From: Dryas octopetala
Taxonomy: Eukaryota > Streptophyta > Magnoliopsida > Rosales > Rosaceae
Assembly (NCBI GenBank): GCA_963921425.1
Contig: OY992839.1
Coordinates: 19,576,910 to 19,640,909, forward strand
Direction: 5' to 3'
Length of the DNA stretch: 64,000 nucleotides
Numbering within the stretch: position 1 is the stretch's first letter; every line of letters begins with the position of its first letter. Position numbers and translations under genes: made by a program. The notes under the pieces were generated by a model that saw only the letters and a list, made by a program, of their open reading frames with translations, had not been told where the DNA came from and ran no database searches. Shown here in pieces: positions 10,667-21,730 of the stretch.

Positions 10667-13052
10667 GACTCGCTATTTTGTGTTTCTTGTCTTGTTTTTG
10701 TGTTTTAAGGTCAAATGAAGCATAAATGAGAAAAAGAAGCAAATGGAGCCATTTTGGGACATTTCCTGGTCAAACCAGGAAAACGAGTGAAATCCTGGTC
10801 AAACCAGGAAAAGTGCAGAAATCCTAGTCAAATGAGGATTCCTAGTCACACTAGGAAACATCAAGTCCAGAACCATCATTGCGGAGCCAGAAATGTGAAA
10901 TCCTGATCCGAACAGGAAATCCTGGTTGAACTAGGAAACCTAACCCAACTAGGGAAAGGAGTCCTAGTGACACTAGGAGACCCCAGGGGCAATATGGTCA
11001 TTACGAGAAGTCGAAATGGATAAGGAATCTCTCATTTCCAAGAAATCCTAGTTGCACCAGGAAATGTTTTTCAAGGTTCCAGAAGCTTCCAGAAGGTGGT
11101 GGACATCCATGGAAATGAATGGAGGGAAAAAATGAATTTGAATTCAAATGGAAATGAGGGGCAAAATGGGAAGTCAAAAGTGGAGGGCCCATGGGCCCTA
11201 GGGATGCCGAACCAAGTGGGCCATGCATGCACATGCATGGGCCCAAACCCTAGCAGCCCAAAAGCCACACGCAAGGGCGTAGATGGCAGCCATGCATGCG
11301 CATGCATGCCATGCAAACCCTAGCAAGACAAGGGGCCATGCGCAAGCCCAAGGTGACAAGCCCAAGATGGAAGCCCATGGAGTGAAACCCTAGCCCATCT
11401 TGTGCAAGCAATGGAAGCCCAACATGCAAGCCCAAAGCCCAAGACTACCAGCCCATGCGCCAAGGAGGGACCCTAGCTAGGCTAGGCGTGAGCCACTTAA
11501 GCCCAAAGGGAGCAGCCCATGCCGCAAGCCCAAGGTGCAGCCAGCCCTAGCTGATGCCGCAAGGAACTAGGAGAGCAAACCCTAGCCAGCCGCAACTTCC
11601 TCTTCCTTGCCTCTCAAGGAAGGCTTCTCCTATTTAAACCCCCTCATTCAGACTTTTAGAGAACACTTTTTCTCTTCCTAGTTCAGCCGAAACCTCTCTC
11701 CCTTCTAGTTTTATTTTTCTGTTTTAGGGTTCTAGTTTCAGACTTTTATTTTTGTAAGGTGAGCCGAATTCAGAGAGAGGTTTAGAGAGAGGGTGGCGTG
11801 ACAAGTAAGAGGGAAGTATCACCTGCTGCCACAAGCCCAAGCTCACCTTGCCGTGAGCCAATTGCTTGTGCTAGGTGCCTCCTTCTTCCTCTCTCCTTGC
11901 CGCAGCCCCCATGTGCTTGCACCTCTGATTTTTGCTTTCTTTTTTCCTTCTAGTTTCAGATTTAATGTTGGATATTGGTTTCTGAATTTATTTAATTTAA
12001 GTTTCTGAATTTAATTAGTTTATAGCTTTGGTTCTGATTTTAGTTAGTTGTTATTTAATCTTTGCAATCTGATTTTATTTAGTTATCTCTTTATTGCTTT
12101 CAATTCATGTTGCTGAGTTCCATTTGTTTATGCTTTTAATTTCTTTAATTTTGCGTTTCTGATTTCCTTTTGCAAGCATGAATTGAGACTTTGTTTATTT
12201 GTTAGTTTCTGTCTTTTATTTGTTTTATTTAATTATGTAGGTTAGTTATTCTATCTTGCATGTTAGTTGTAGGTCGATTAATGGATTCGTATGCTTTAAC
12301 AAATCGTTTATCCGTCTCTTGGTCTGTTAGTTTGATGTTTGCACGTATTAAATTTCCACTATCTATTAAAACCCCCGTCACTAGTTGTTTGCATCCTTTG
12401 ACTGGCCACCTTAGGGTAATTGCATCTAGTTTATCTGTTAGGTTTAGCTGTGAAATAGTCAAAGACACTAAACCACAAGTAACAAGGGAATAAGGGATTA
12501 TTCTTGGTAGTGGGGTTGGGCGACCTCTATAAGGAAATAGTCAAAGCTTATATGTTGTGCATGTTTGACGTTCTCATAAAACTTAATGACTCCTGCATGG
12601 GTAACAGCTGCCCTAGCTTGAACTAGGGAACATGTAGGTTAACTAGCTAAGGAAGGCCCAAGAAGCTCTTAGTTTATGCATTAGGAGAACAATGGCGAGA
12701 AAGTAACTAGCCAAACCTTTTTAGCTGTCAAACTTTAATATGTTGTGTTCAAATTAACTGTCATTAGCCTTGGATGGTTATTGCATGCTTATCTGATTTG
12801 AAACCGAAAACTTAACATTGCAAGATAGAATAAAGTGTGTGTGCGTGTGGTGATGTGTGCGTGTGTTCCATCTTTCCAAAACCCCCCATTTAGTTATTCT
12901 AGTGATTAATGGCATTGATTTGTTGTTTATTAACCATTCCCTGTGGGATCGACCTCGTGCTTGTACGCTTTGCTACTGATGCGATTCGTGCACTTGCGAG
13001 TAAACTTAGAATGAGATAATTGTTTATTTTGTTCTAAGAAAACACATCAACA
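10667..13052 (+). repeat. 3' LTR of the gag-pro element
   Basis: Same sequence as 3964-6349 at offset 6703, with two visible substitutions and no length change. It ends CATCAACA, followed by GTAAG (13053-13057), the probable target duplication. It contains the second copy of the hairpin array (10765-11061). Confidence 0.92.
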
Positions 13053-13057
13053 GTAAG

Positions 13058-13376
13058 CAAGGGTTTAAATTTCGATTTTGAAGGGGTCCGAAATTTTAAC
13101 ACTGATTTGACAATATTTCGGAATATTTCGGCGAAATTTCGAATACCCTAACAGCCAAATTTTTTTAATTTCAGAGAAATTTCGTCGAAATTTCACTCAC
13201 TTACCCAGAAACCCAGCCGCCTCACGCAGTCACTTACCCAGAAAGCGAGCCGCCGTCGCCTTTGTTCAGCTTCACCACTCGGAAATGCTCGTCTTTCGTG
13301 GATCCGGCAGGGGGGAACGCGGCAGGGGGGGCGCGGCAACGGCGCGGCAGGGGGGGCGAGGCAGGCGGCGCAGCAG

Positions 13377-13431
<55 letters not shown>

Positions 13432-14389
13432 AAAACAGTGGAAAGGTTTTGCTGGAGACTCGGGGGGGGGGGAAGAAAGAAAAGGGAAGGAAGGAAAGAA
13501 AAGGGAGAAAAAAAAAAAAAGAAAGGAAAAAAAGAAAAAGAAGGAAAGAAAAAGAAGAAGAAAAAAAGAAAAGAAAAAAAGAAAAGAAAAAAAGAAAAAG
13601 AAGAAGAAAAAAAGAGAAAAAAAAGTAAGAAAGAAAAAAAAAATTAAAAGGTTTAGGGTAGATTGGAGTTTGGGGCCTTTAGGCAATTGTAAAGAAAATA
13701 AAATAGTTTGGGTTTTTATTTGGCTTTTTTAGAGTTTCATTTAGTTGTTTTTAAACCCTAAATTTGTAAACTCTAATATATTTCAATATAAAAAATAATT
13801 TAAAATACTCTAAAGAGTCTAAACCCTAATATCATATACCATATCCTAGTTTGAGGTTTTTGGGCAATTGAAAAAAAAAATGATTTAAGATTTCGTTTGG
13901 CCGTATTGGAGTTTCGTTTAATTGTTTTTAAACCCTAAACCAATAAACTCTAATACCTTTTTATATAAAAAATAATTAAAAATATCCTAAAGGACCTAAA
14001 CCCTAATATTCTATACGATATCTTAAATAATATAGAGTATAGATTATAAAATATATAGAATTTAGTGTATATATTATAGAGTATAAATAATATATTAATT
14101 TTATTTATTCATTATACTAATTTTATTTCATAGTATTTACCTTCAGCGCGCATTATATTCATCTTATATCACATGAAACTTACTATATAATTTGGTTTCT
14201 TCAATGTTTTTTATTAATATAGTAGATAATATGTCAAATAAATATATAGTAAAGTTTCATTCAAAATTTCCGTATTTTGATAGTAATTTCCATCGTTTCC
14301 GTTTAATTTCTGTCGAAATTTAAAAATCTTCGAAATTTCCGTCGAAATTTCCATCGAAATTTCCTCGAAACCCGAAATTTTATTCCTTA
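13058..14389. mobile_element. Deletion derivative of the hAT family found at 55710-60670
   Basis: The left end CAAGGGTTTAAATTTCG and the right end, ATTTTATTCCTTA, are inverted repeats. The first ~150 bases match 55710-55870, and the last ~250 bases (from the CAGCGCGCATTATATT motif at 14147) match 60412-60670. The transposase region is absent. CATGTAAG follows the right end (14390-14397); the left copy is disturbed because the LTR element inserted there, leaving GTAAG at 13053-13057. Both ends are dense in GAAATTTC words. The interior holds a GA/GAAA low-complexity stretch. The right end is about 180 bases before the EMC8/9 start codon, so it may affect that promoter. Confidence 0.85.
13378..13650. 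repeat. GA microsatellite and purine-rich low-complexity tract
   Basis: A (GA)n run (13378-13428) is followed by GGAAAG and AAAGAAAAAG words. Long ORFs read through it on both strands only because the tract lacks stops; they are not genes. Confidence 0.9.
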
Positions 14390-14575
14390 CATGTAAGCCA
14401 AAAAAAAAAAAAAAATGAGATGCTAGCATTGTACACATATATTGGTGGAAGTGTGGAACCTGCGTAGATCCTCCAATTTAAAACACTGAATATTGGACTC
14501 TGCTCTTTCTCTCTCAGTTTCTCTCGCTCTCTCTTAGGCCGGCAATTCAGCAAGTGAAGTCCAACTCAGCGAGTT

Positions 14576-16741
14576 ATGGGGGGCGAGTTACGTTACGAGA
14601 TCGCACAGAATGCGTACATAAAGCTGGTGCTTCACGCCCTCAAGCACAAGACCTCCGCCGTCAACGGTATCCTCCTTGGCCGCGTCTCCCCCCAAAACGA
14701 TACCGTCGAGATCACCGATTCCGTCCCTCTCTTCCACTCCCACATCGGCCTCCTCCCCCAGCTCGAGATCTCCCTTATTCTGGTAGTCTAGGGTTTCAGA
14801 TACACTCTCACACACATATATACATAATTTATTTGTAATTTTGTAATTGATTGAATTTGGTACTTTTTGTTACTTGAACTGAATTTTCCCATGAAATAAA
14901 CAGAACCCAACTTGGGTTTTTTAATTTTTTGTTACTGTGCTTGAATTGGGTCAGATAGAGGAGTACTATGCCACTAAAGGACTTAGCATTGTGGGATATT
15001 TTCACGCTAATGAGAGGTTTGACGATTACGAGCTTGGCAGCATCGCAAAGAATATCGGCGATCACATTTACCGCTACCTTCCTCAAGCCGCAATTCTTTT
15101 GGTACGAAATTTGTTTTTCCCATGAAGATCTGTTTTTGTTGTTTGTTCCCTGGTGTGGATTTTTATTTTATTTCTTTTTATCCATTTTCAGTTAGATAAT
15201 AGAAAGCTTCAAGCTTTGTCAAAGAAGAAGGACCGGAGCCCTGTAATGCAGGTTGGTATCTTTATCTTTTTGAAGCTTGTAGACTATGGTTTTTAATTGA
15301 AAAATATGGGAGGATTTGTGTGTGGTATCTGTTTCTATGCTTTTTTAGTGTAATAAATTAACAATACTGATTTTGAGAGATTGGAGTTATCGGTGTGGAT
15401 TGTTGATGAACTTGGGAAATCACGTAAGATGGTTTGGGAGCTAAAGTATGTGTTTCTTAATTTATATACGCATGAAATTTGTTTAAGATATCTTTTATAA
15501 CATTTGGAAGATTGTGGATAGATTGATGAAAATCTGTGCATCTCACAATTGTTGTAGTCATATTCTTGTACATTCTTACTGGAACAACAAAGAGCTAAAG
15601 TTGTCTGTGATGTGGAATAACACTCATGGAATTTCTGGTCAGTCCAAGCCCAACCATAAGGGTGGATGAGGCTACAGTTACCCCTTCCTTACCTTGTCAG
15701 AACATGGAAACTTAGAGCGTTTTTCCTGGGTTGGGTTTGTCATGTTCTTTATGTTGAGCTGTAAAATTATAGTAGTCATATAGACTCATATTTCTCTTCC
15801 TCGTCCCCTCCCTCTCTCCCTGATATGTATATACATCATTTGGTTTTATTTTATTGATTATGATATCATTCAGAGTACATGCTTTTTTTTTTTCCTGCTT
15901 TATAAGCTATTTGCTGAAATTGACCATACCAGGCTTACCAGCACCCAACTACTTTCTGCCTAAATATGCAAGCATCAAACGTTTCCAATTTCTAATCTAT
16001 GGTCTACATTATCTGTTGGAAACTTGTATTTTCCGTAGTGTTTTTATAAAACCTATCCGAATTTTTCATAATCTTGGAGAGCTGCTTCAGACCATCCTCT
16101 ACTCTCTAGGAGCTATCTACCTTATCATTGTAATGGAGCTCCCTGCTGTTTGAACTCTGCACTCATATGGTTCCCCTTTAAGTACTTTTATCCTTTGATA
16201 AGAATACTCAACTGCTTGAAAAATCACTGTGGAAACAATTGCAATAGGGCTGGTAAAGAAACTGGAAATATTCTTAATGTTATTCAAAGAAAAAAAATCT
16301 TTGATACCATTATTTTTCAGCTATTTATAATATCCAAATGGGATAGTTAATCTTTCTTCACTGTTGTGATTCGCATATTTTTTGTTTGTTAGTACTTCAT
16401 TCTCCCTCCTAATCTCTTCCAACTTTTGTTTTTCATAAAAAAATCAGCTTTACACTAAGGATGCATCAAGGACGTGGAAATTAGTTGGATCAGATGGAAA
16501 TCAGTTGACCATCAAGGAGCCATCAGCAAATGTTGTCCTACTGGATTATATCTCAACTGAAAAATGGCAGGATGTTGTAGATTTTGATGATCACTTGGAT
16601 GACATTAGGAAGTGAGTGCAATACGCCATGCATGATATTTGTTATCGTATTTTCAAGCAATTTTCATATTTATAGGGTAAGTTGATGCTGATTGGAAATG
16701 TAATGTACAGGGATTGGCTGAACCCAGAACTCTTCAAGTAA
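14576..16741 (+). CDS. EMC8/9: ER membrane protein complex subunit 8/9 (five exons)
   Basis: Five exons join in frame to 202 residues: 14576-14782, 14955-15101, 15192-15251, 16448-16611 and 16711-16741, all with GT-AG introns. The protein begins MGGELRYEIAQNAYIKLVLH, continues through GLSIVGYFHANERFDD and IAKNIGDHIYRYLPQA, and ends DWLNPELFK. This matches the EMC8/9 (UPF0172) family over its whole usual length; Arabidopsis has a single gene of this type, EMB2731. EMC8/9 is a cytosol-facing, MPN-fold subunit of the ER membrane complex, which inserts tail-anchored and multi-pass proteins. The family lacks a JAMM metal centre and none is visible. The leader is CT-rich (14505-14540). An hAT element ends about 180 bases upstream. 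The third intron (15252-16447) is long. No stop or frameshift breaks the model. Confidence 0.95.
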
Positions 16742-17629
16742 CTTTTGGGCATACTTGTCAGATCTTTGCTACTCTTCAGTATTGCAAATGGCTCTCAGTT
16801 TCTCATGCTGGGTTTTAGAGGACAAGGCATACTGATCAAGAGAAATCAGATAGATTGACCTTTAAGCTCGTTGGTTTCTTGTTTGTGAGAATTTTTTGAG
16901 ATGTAAAAAACTGGTTATCAGTTATCTCCTCATACTTTATAATTTGACACTGAAGAGTTTCAGTTTGTTATTCAGAGCATTTCAATTGAAGTTTATGGTC
17001 GTAGAATCAGAACAAATTGTCAATTCATTTTTGCATCTAAACTTTTCTTTGTATCAAATTTGTGATCCGCTACATAGTCAATAGCCAGTGAAGATCTTGG
17101 TATTTAATGGCCTTGGTGGGTTGATACTTGATAATGTTATGTTTACTTATTATTTGATAATGTTAGGTTGTGAGACCATAAATCAGTTGCATTCATCAAG
17201 TAGAATGATGTCTGAATGTGAGGTTTGAGTTCAATGGTATTCCAGAGTTCAATAGTATTCCAATGATGGAACCAACCATAAGTACATAACTTCAAATTGA
17301 TACCTATATGGGTTTTATGGTGAAAGAATACTTAACCCCTTATCCCTTTTCGCATAGTGAAAGATAAGTATACTTTCATCTCCATCCTATTTTGTCACAT
17401 GTAAAAAGGATATAATGGTCTTTTATCTATGCAAGCATGATAAGTTTTCCAACTTTCAGGAGTCATTTTACTAATGGGTTTCAATGTCATTACTTAATTT
17501 ATGGAATGTTAGATAGGGCCATATAAGCGTTGTTTTGAACATCATTTTTTACGCCAACCTTATATAAATGCAAAGGCCGAAGCTTTACAACTGAAAAAAC
17601 TGTTTTTCTCCCTTGATGGATGAATTGAA
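16742..17629. other. 3' flank of EMC8/9, no gene seen
   Basis: Holds the likely 3' untranslated region of EMC8/9 followed by AT-rich intergenic sequence. Short ORFs (for example 16896-17084) show no protein signature. Confidence 0.6.
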
Positions 17630-18168
17630 ATGCTTTCTACTCTCACTTCCCTCCAGCTTCCTCTTAACCACACTGAGACAGACAGACACCCATTTCACAA
17701 AACCTCACAACCCACCTTCTTCACAGCTTCAGCTCCCCATTTGAGTTCGAACAACTCCATGCCCACCTCATCAAAACCAACACTCCTTTCACTTCCCTCC
17801 GTCTCACTCGAATCGCCTTCGCTTGCTCTCTCAGTCCCAGTTTCTCTTACGCGCAAAAAAATTTCAAACACATGGAGAAGCCCGAGATTGCAGCGTGGAA
17901 TTCGTGCTTGAAGGCCTTCGCGGAAGGCAACAATCCCGTTGATGAAATTATGCTTTTTTATCAGTTGCGGTGTTTTCATATTTTTCCTGATAGTTTTACT
18001 CTGTCTTTTGTTCTGAAGGCATGCACGCGTTTGTTGGATGTTTTCAATGACAGGGTTTTTACATGGGTATGTGGAGAAACTTGGTTTCAGTCGAATTTGT
18101 TTTTGATGAATATGATTTTGAATTTTTATGCCTTGTGTGGGGAAGTGCGTGATGCTGGGTTGCTGTAG
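17630..18168 (+). pseudogene. Pentatricopeptide repeat (PPR) protein fragment
   Basis: Conceptual translation gives PPR-family blocks: FEFEQLHAHLIKTNTPFTS, then KPEIAAWNSCLKAFAEGN, then DSFTLSFVLKACTRLLDVF and SNLFLMNMILNFYALCG. This order (leader, AWNS loop, FVLKAC, N-LMN-ML) is typical of PLS-class PPR proteins of organelle RNA metabolism. The ATG at 17630 is in a different frame from the conserved QLHAHLIKT block, and the segment near 18050-18100 reads HGYVEKLGFQ only in another frame, so several frameshifts are needed. A stop at 18166-18168 ends the reading after about one and a half repeats, and the array expected downstream is missing. It is therefore a truncated, frameshifted relic. 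Confidence 0.8.
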
Positions 18169-18250
18169 AATCTGGCAATTGCTTTGGATTAGTTGACGAT
18201 GAAGGCTGCAATACTATAATACTTCCCATGCTAACGCGATTCCTTTAGGT

Positions 18251-18418
<168 letters not shown>

Positions 18419-18535
18419 GTTTGGTTATAGTGGAGAGAAAATTCCCTCCATCTGTTTACCGATTCCATATTACAACTCCTGGAAGGAAAATTCCCGAGTG
18501 GTTCAGTTATCAAACTTTATGATTTCATCATGCCC

Positions 18536-19000
18536 TCTCTAAGTAGAGTAGATGGTTTTTCATCAGCACAACAAAACACTTTCAATTGTACTTTTGTTTT
18601 GAAACACTGGAAATACAAAATCAGATTCAAGATCTTTTCACATGGAATTTTTGCTTTTTTTTTTCTTTTTTATTCTTGATTGTAATTCTGTAGAAATGTG
18701 TACAGTTATGAGTTTGTGAATTAGATTTTATCTTAGTATACCCAAAAGATTGATTATTTGATTTTTTTCTTAATGTGATGTTACCAATATGGTGCCCTCC
18801 ATGTTACTAGAGTAGCATGAACCTTATGGTCCCATATCCTTCCATGTAACTAAAGTAGATGGGTTTTCATCGGTGCACAATACACTTACAATTTTGATTT
18901 TGCTTTTAAACATTGGAAATGAAAATCAGTTACATTATCTTTTAACATGAGGTTTAGGCATTTTTTATTTCGTTTTCTTGATTGTAATTCTGTTCCTGGT
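18536..19000. repeat. Diverged tandem duplication, period about 300 bases
   Basis: Copy one (about 18536-18700) and copy two (about 18835-19000) share TAGATGG(T/G)TTTTCATC, GCTTTTAAACA/GTTTTGAAACA followed by CTGGAAAT or TTGGAAAT, and CTTGATTGTAATTCTGT in the same order. Many substitutions and small indels show that the duplication is old. Confidence 0.7.
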
Positions 19001-19583
19001 AAATTTTAACAGTCTGCTTACAATTGTTGATCAATTGTAACTTCTCTTCTTTCCAAGATGATGTTTATCATATTTCTTGGCAGTCCTCTCTCAACCCCCC
19101 AACAAAACTAGATGACTGAAATTTTGTTATGTTTTCTATCTATGTAGACCAAAATCTTGAATGAAAAATCTAAAACATCAATGTATTACCAAACATGCTT
19201 TGGTACTGTTGTTATATCTGCAAAATCAATGTTACCATGAGTGTATACTTTTCTAGATCTGGTTGATGTTGTAGTTTTGTGCTGTTTGGTGTGATTTGTG
19301 TCATATTAAATTTCCTTCTGTTTTATTTTTTCCCATTAGTATATTTTCCCTATTGTTCTTGCATGGTTCTCCTCATTTAAAAAGTTTACTTCTTATACCT
19401 CTAAAGTTTAACAACATATGGATATATATAGGAAAATAAATTCTTGTCTTTCTTACTTTTCTACTCCTTTTTTTATTGCTGTCAAGTTCATTGTGACTAC
19501 TAACTTATTTCTTTCATCCATGCACTATTTGATCAAGATTTTTTTCTTTATTTTGTCTCCAGGAAGTTGCTTAACAGGGTTAG

Positions 19584-20710
19584 ATGGATCTTGAGACTGA
19601 GAACAGATGAATAGCTGCGATTCTTATGAAAGAAGTAGCAGAGCTGCAGCTCCAAGCTCAGAAGGAAGGTGTGCTGGCTTATCTTCGACAAACTAAAGCA
19701 AGGTTTCATCCAAATTCATGGTTCCTCAGCGCTACTGTTCTTGGTGTACAACAAGGTCTGTTACGCCTTTATCTCTGTGATATGACCTCATAATTCCTTA
19801 ATTGGAAAAAAATTATCATTTAGTGACTGTAAATGTTTCTTTTAAGAAAAGGTAGTACCACTTTGGAGGTGTCTTCTGTCCTTATCTACTGATGGAATGA
19901 TGTACATGTCCAATATTAAGGCTCAAAAGGATTACTCCATTTGGAACATTCACTGTTGCCTTTCCTAGATTGTATCAAATGGAATTAAACCTTGTTTGTG
20001 TAACTAGAGATCTATGATGAGCCCATTATGTTTTCATTAGCATATATGAGGTTCTATTTCCTTTACATTAAAGTACAACCACCGTACACGACCCCATATA
20101 TTATTTATTTGATGAATGTTGTGTCGTTCAGGTCAAGTTTTAATTTTCTTTGGTCTTCTTCAGCAAATCGAGCTGTGGAAGTGAATGAAATGTGAAGAGT
20201 CCGACAAAAGGAGCTAGAATTGGATGATAGGCTATTAGGCTTACCGTTCAAGCAAAGTGGATGGTTTAAAAGATTAAGGTAATAAGTCAAGAAGCTTTCT
20301 GTCTCCCTCCCTCCCTCTCTCTCTGTACGTGCTTTTCGGTAATTGTTCTTGTGTGAATCTATGGTGTTACACTCTTGACAAAGTACAGTATAGAAAAGAA
20401 TACACGACTGGTTGACATTAATTTCTTGTTATGGCAGGGCAAAGCGTGGTAGAGGTGCTGTTGGGTCAAGGATGGATGAAACAGGTCCTATCTTCCCCAT
20501 TGTCCAGACCCAAGGAAGAGCTGCTAGAAAGCCCCAGTTTACAAGAACGTCGTGTTTATGGACCAGAGAAGCCTTCACATGAATTATGTGATTCTTCTGA
20601 AGAGGAGCTAGATCATGGCAGGAAGAAATAAAAAAAGGATCAGTCTGGGATAAATCCAAGGATAAATCTAACAAAAAGAAGAAGAGGAAGGAGGAGAAAA
20701 GAAGTAGATG
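19584..20710 (+). pseudogene. Decayed copy of a conserved plant protein of unknown function
   Basis: Three exon-like blocks with splice signals are visible: 19584-19755, 20164-20278, and from 20438 on. The reading is MDLETENR, stop, IAAILMKEVAELQLQAQ, later FLSATVLGVQQ, then ANRAVEVNEM, stop, RVRQKELELDD, then AKRGRGAVGSRMDETGP and a Lys/Arg-rich tail after YGPEKPS. I recall this order from a conserved plant protein with a basic, nuclear-type tail, but cannot name the gene. Two in-frame stops (TGA at 19608-19610, and a TGA where family members have Trp after NEM) and a frameshift after DETGP break it. Retained introns show it arose by DNA duplication, not retroposition. Confidence 0.7.
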
Positions 20711-20899
20711 TCATAATTGAGAGGTGCTTTGCATTGCCATTTTTAAGAACAAAGGGTGCCACGTAGGCACTTAACTAACAGACGTCCATTTTCAATTTAT
20801 TTTTCAAGTTAAATCTTAGTTCATGAATACATTTGAAATATTTTTTTGTTCATGGACCCGGTTGAAATGGCCTATATAGTTAAATGTCTATATTGAACT
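20711..20899. other. Spacer between the pseudogene and the Athila-like LTR
   Basis: AT-rich. The start of the LTR that ends at 21706 could lie here; I could not fix it. Confidence 0.4.
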
Positions 20900-21706
20900 T
20901 TTGCCAAAAAAAAAAAATCATTGTAAAGTTTATATTACAGTCTTTAATGATAAATAAACTCACCTAAAAGGTTGTAATGATAAAGATGTCCACTTTTAGT
21001 TTGTTTTAGATGAATGCTTAATCATTGTTTTAATTGTTACTATTTGTTAAGTTCTTTGAATGCGCGTCTTAGGGCTTTGCATCTAGTAAATTTGAAGTTG
21101 AATTTGAGGCTTAGAGACAATATAATTTGAATTAGCTTCTTGTGGGTAAGCGTGATAAATTACATTGTTTCTTGAGAAAGAATAACTGAGAAGGATAAAT
21201 TGCATGCTAGGATATACGACCTTTGCCTGAGAAGAAAAGAATCATGCTCTTAAAGAAAAGTTTGGTCTAAGTGTCTGAGAGGAACTTAGATACGAGAATT
21301 ATCATCTAAGAATCTAAAGAAACTGTTGAATGTATTAAAACATAAACTAGATTGCTTGTGGTTGATTATGAATCCCTAGTTCTCTCCAATTGATTGTTAA
21401 ACCATAATCTTATATCTTCATTAGTTCACCTATTGTTCTTGATCCTTGTCTTAAATTGTTAAAATTAGTTCATAATTGCGTTTCCGTTTTTAAATTGTTC
21501 TCACATAAATCATCACAATACTCTTTTCAAGGTCGTTTTTAATTTTCAAGTTGTGTTATTGTTTTATTTTTATTTTTATTTTATTTTAGTTAGATCTCAA
21601 TAAGGAATTTAAGTTTTTGAGTTAAATTAAAAATCCTCGTGGATACGACAACCATTTTCTATATACTATATTACATCAACCCTGTATACTTGCAGGATAT
21701 CTAACA
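20900..21706 (+). repeat. LTR (3' part clear, start uncertain) of an old Athila-like element
   Basis: The end, ATATCTAACA, is followed by AGTTTTTGGCG and a primer site, exactly as in the element at 3964. The last 100 bases contain the CCTCGTGGATACGAC motif typical of Athila-type LTR ends. The left boundary is a guess, because no second LTR was found for comparison. Confidence 0.6.
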
Positions 21707-21712
21707 AGTTTT

Positions 21713-21730
21713 TGGCGTCGTTGCCGGAGA
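21713..21730 (+). promoter_or_regulatory. Degenerate tRNA-Asp-type primer binding site
   Basis: TGGCGTCGTTGCCGGAGA differs at two positions from the site at 6356. It marks the start of the internal region of an older Athila-like element, whose gag remains resume at 33327 after the inserted elements. Confidence 0.8.

Larger units (their letters stand above)
3964..13052 (+). mobile_element. Non-autonomous Athila-like Ty3/gypsy element, gag-pro only
   Basis: Two direct repeats at a constant offset of 6703 bases form LTRs of about 2.39 kb. The interior of about 4.3 kb has a tRNA-Asp-type primer site directly after the left LTR and one long gag-protease ORF. It has no reverse transcriptase, RNase H or integrase motif in any frame. 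A GGGAGGCAACCCAAG motif and an AAGTGTGGGGGG tract, which in Athila-type elements normally follow pol, come soon after the gag-pro stop, so pol seems cleanly missing. The flanks GTTAG and GTAAG form an imperfect 5-bp target duplication. By eye the LTRs differ at only two bases (near 4876 and in the TTTTTCTC(C/T)TCCTAG stretch near 4973), which implies a recent insertion. It must rely on a relative for reverse transcription and integration, like the TR-GAG class. Confidence 0.88.

Noticed and set aside
13262..13732. Long overlapping ORFs on both strands (Arg/Glu/Lys-rich and Phe/Leu/Ser-rich)
   Set aside because: They exist only because the GA/GAAA tract lacks stop codons, and they lie inside an hAT derivative.
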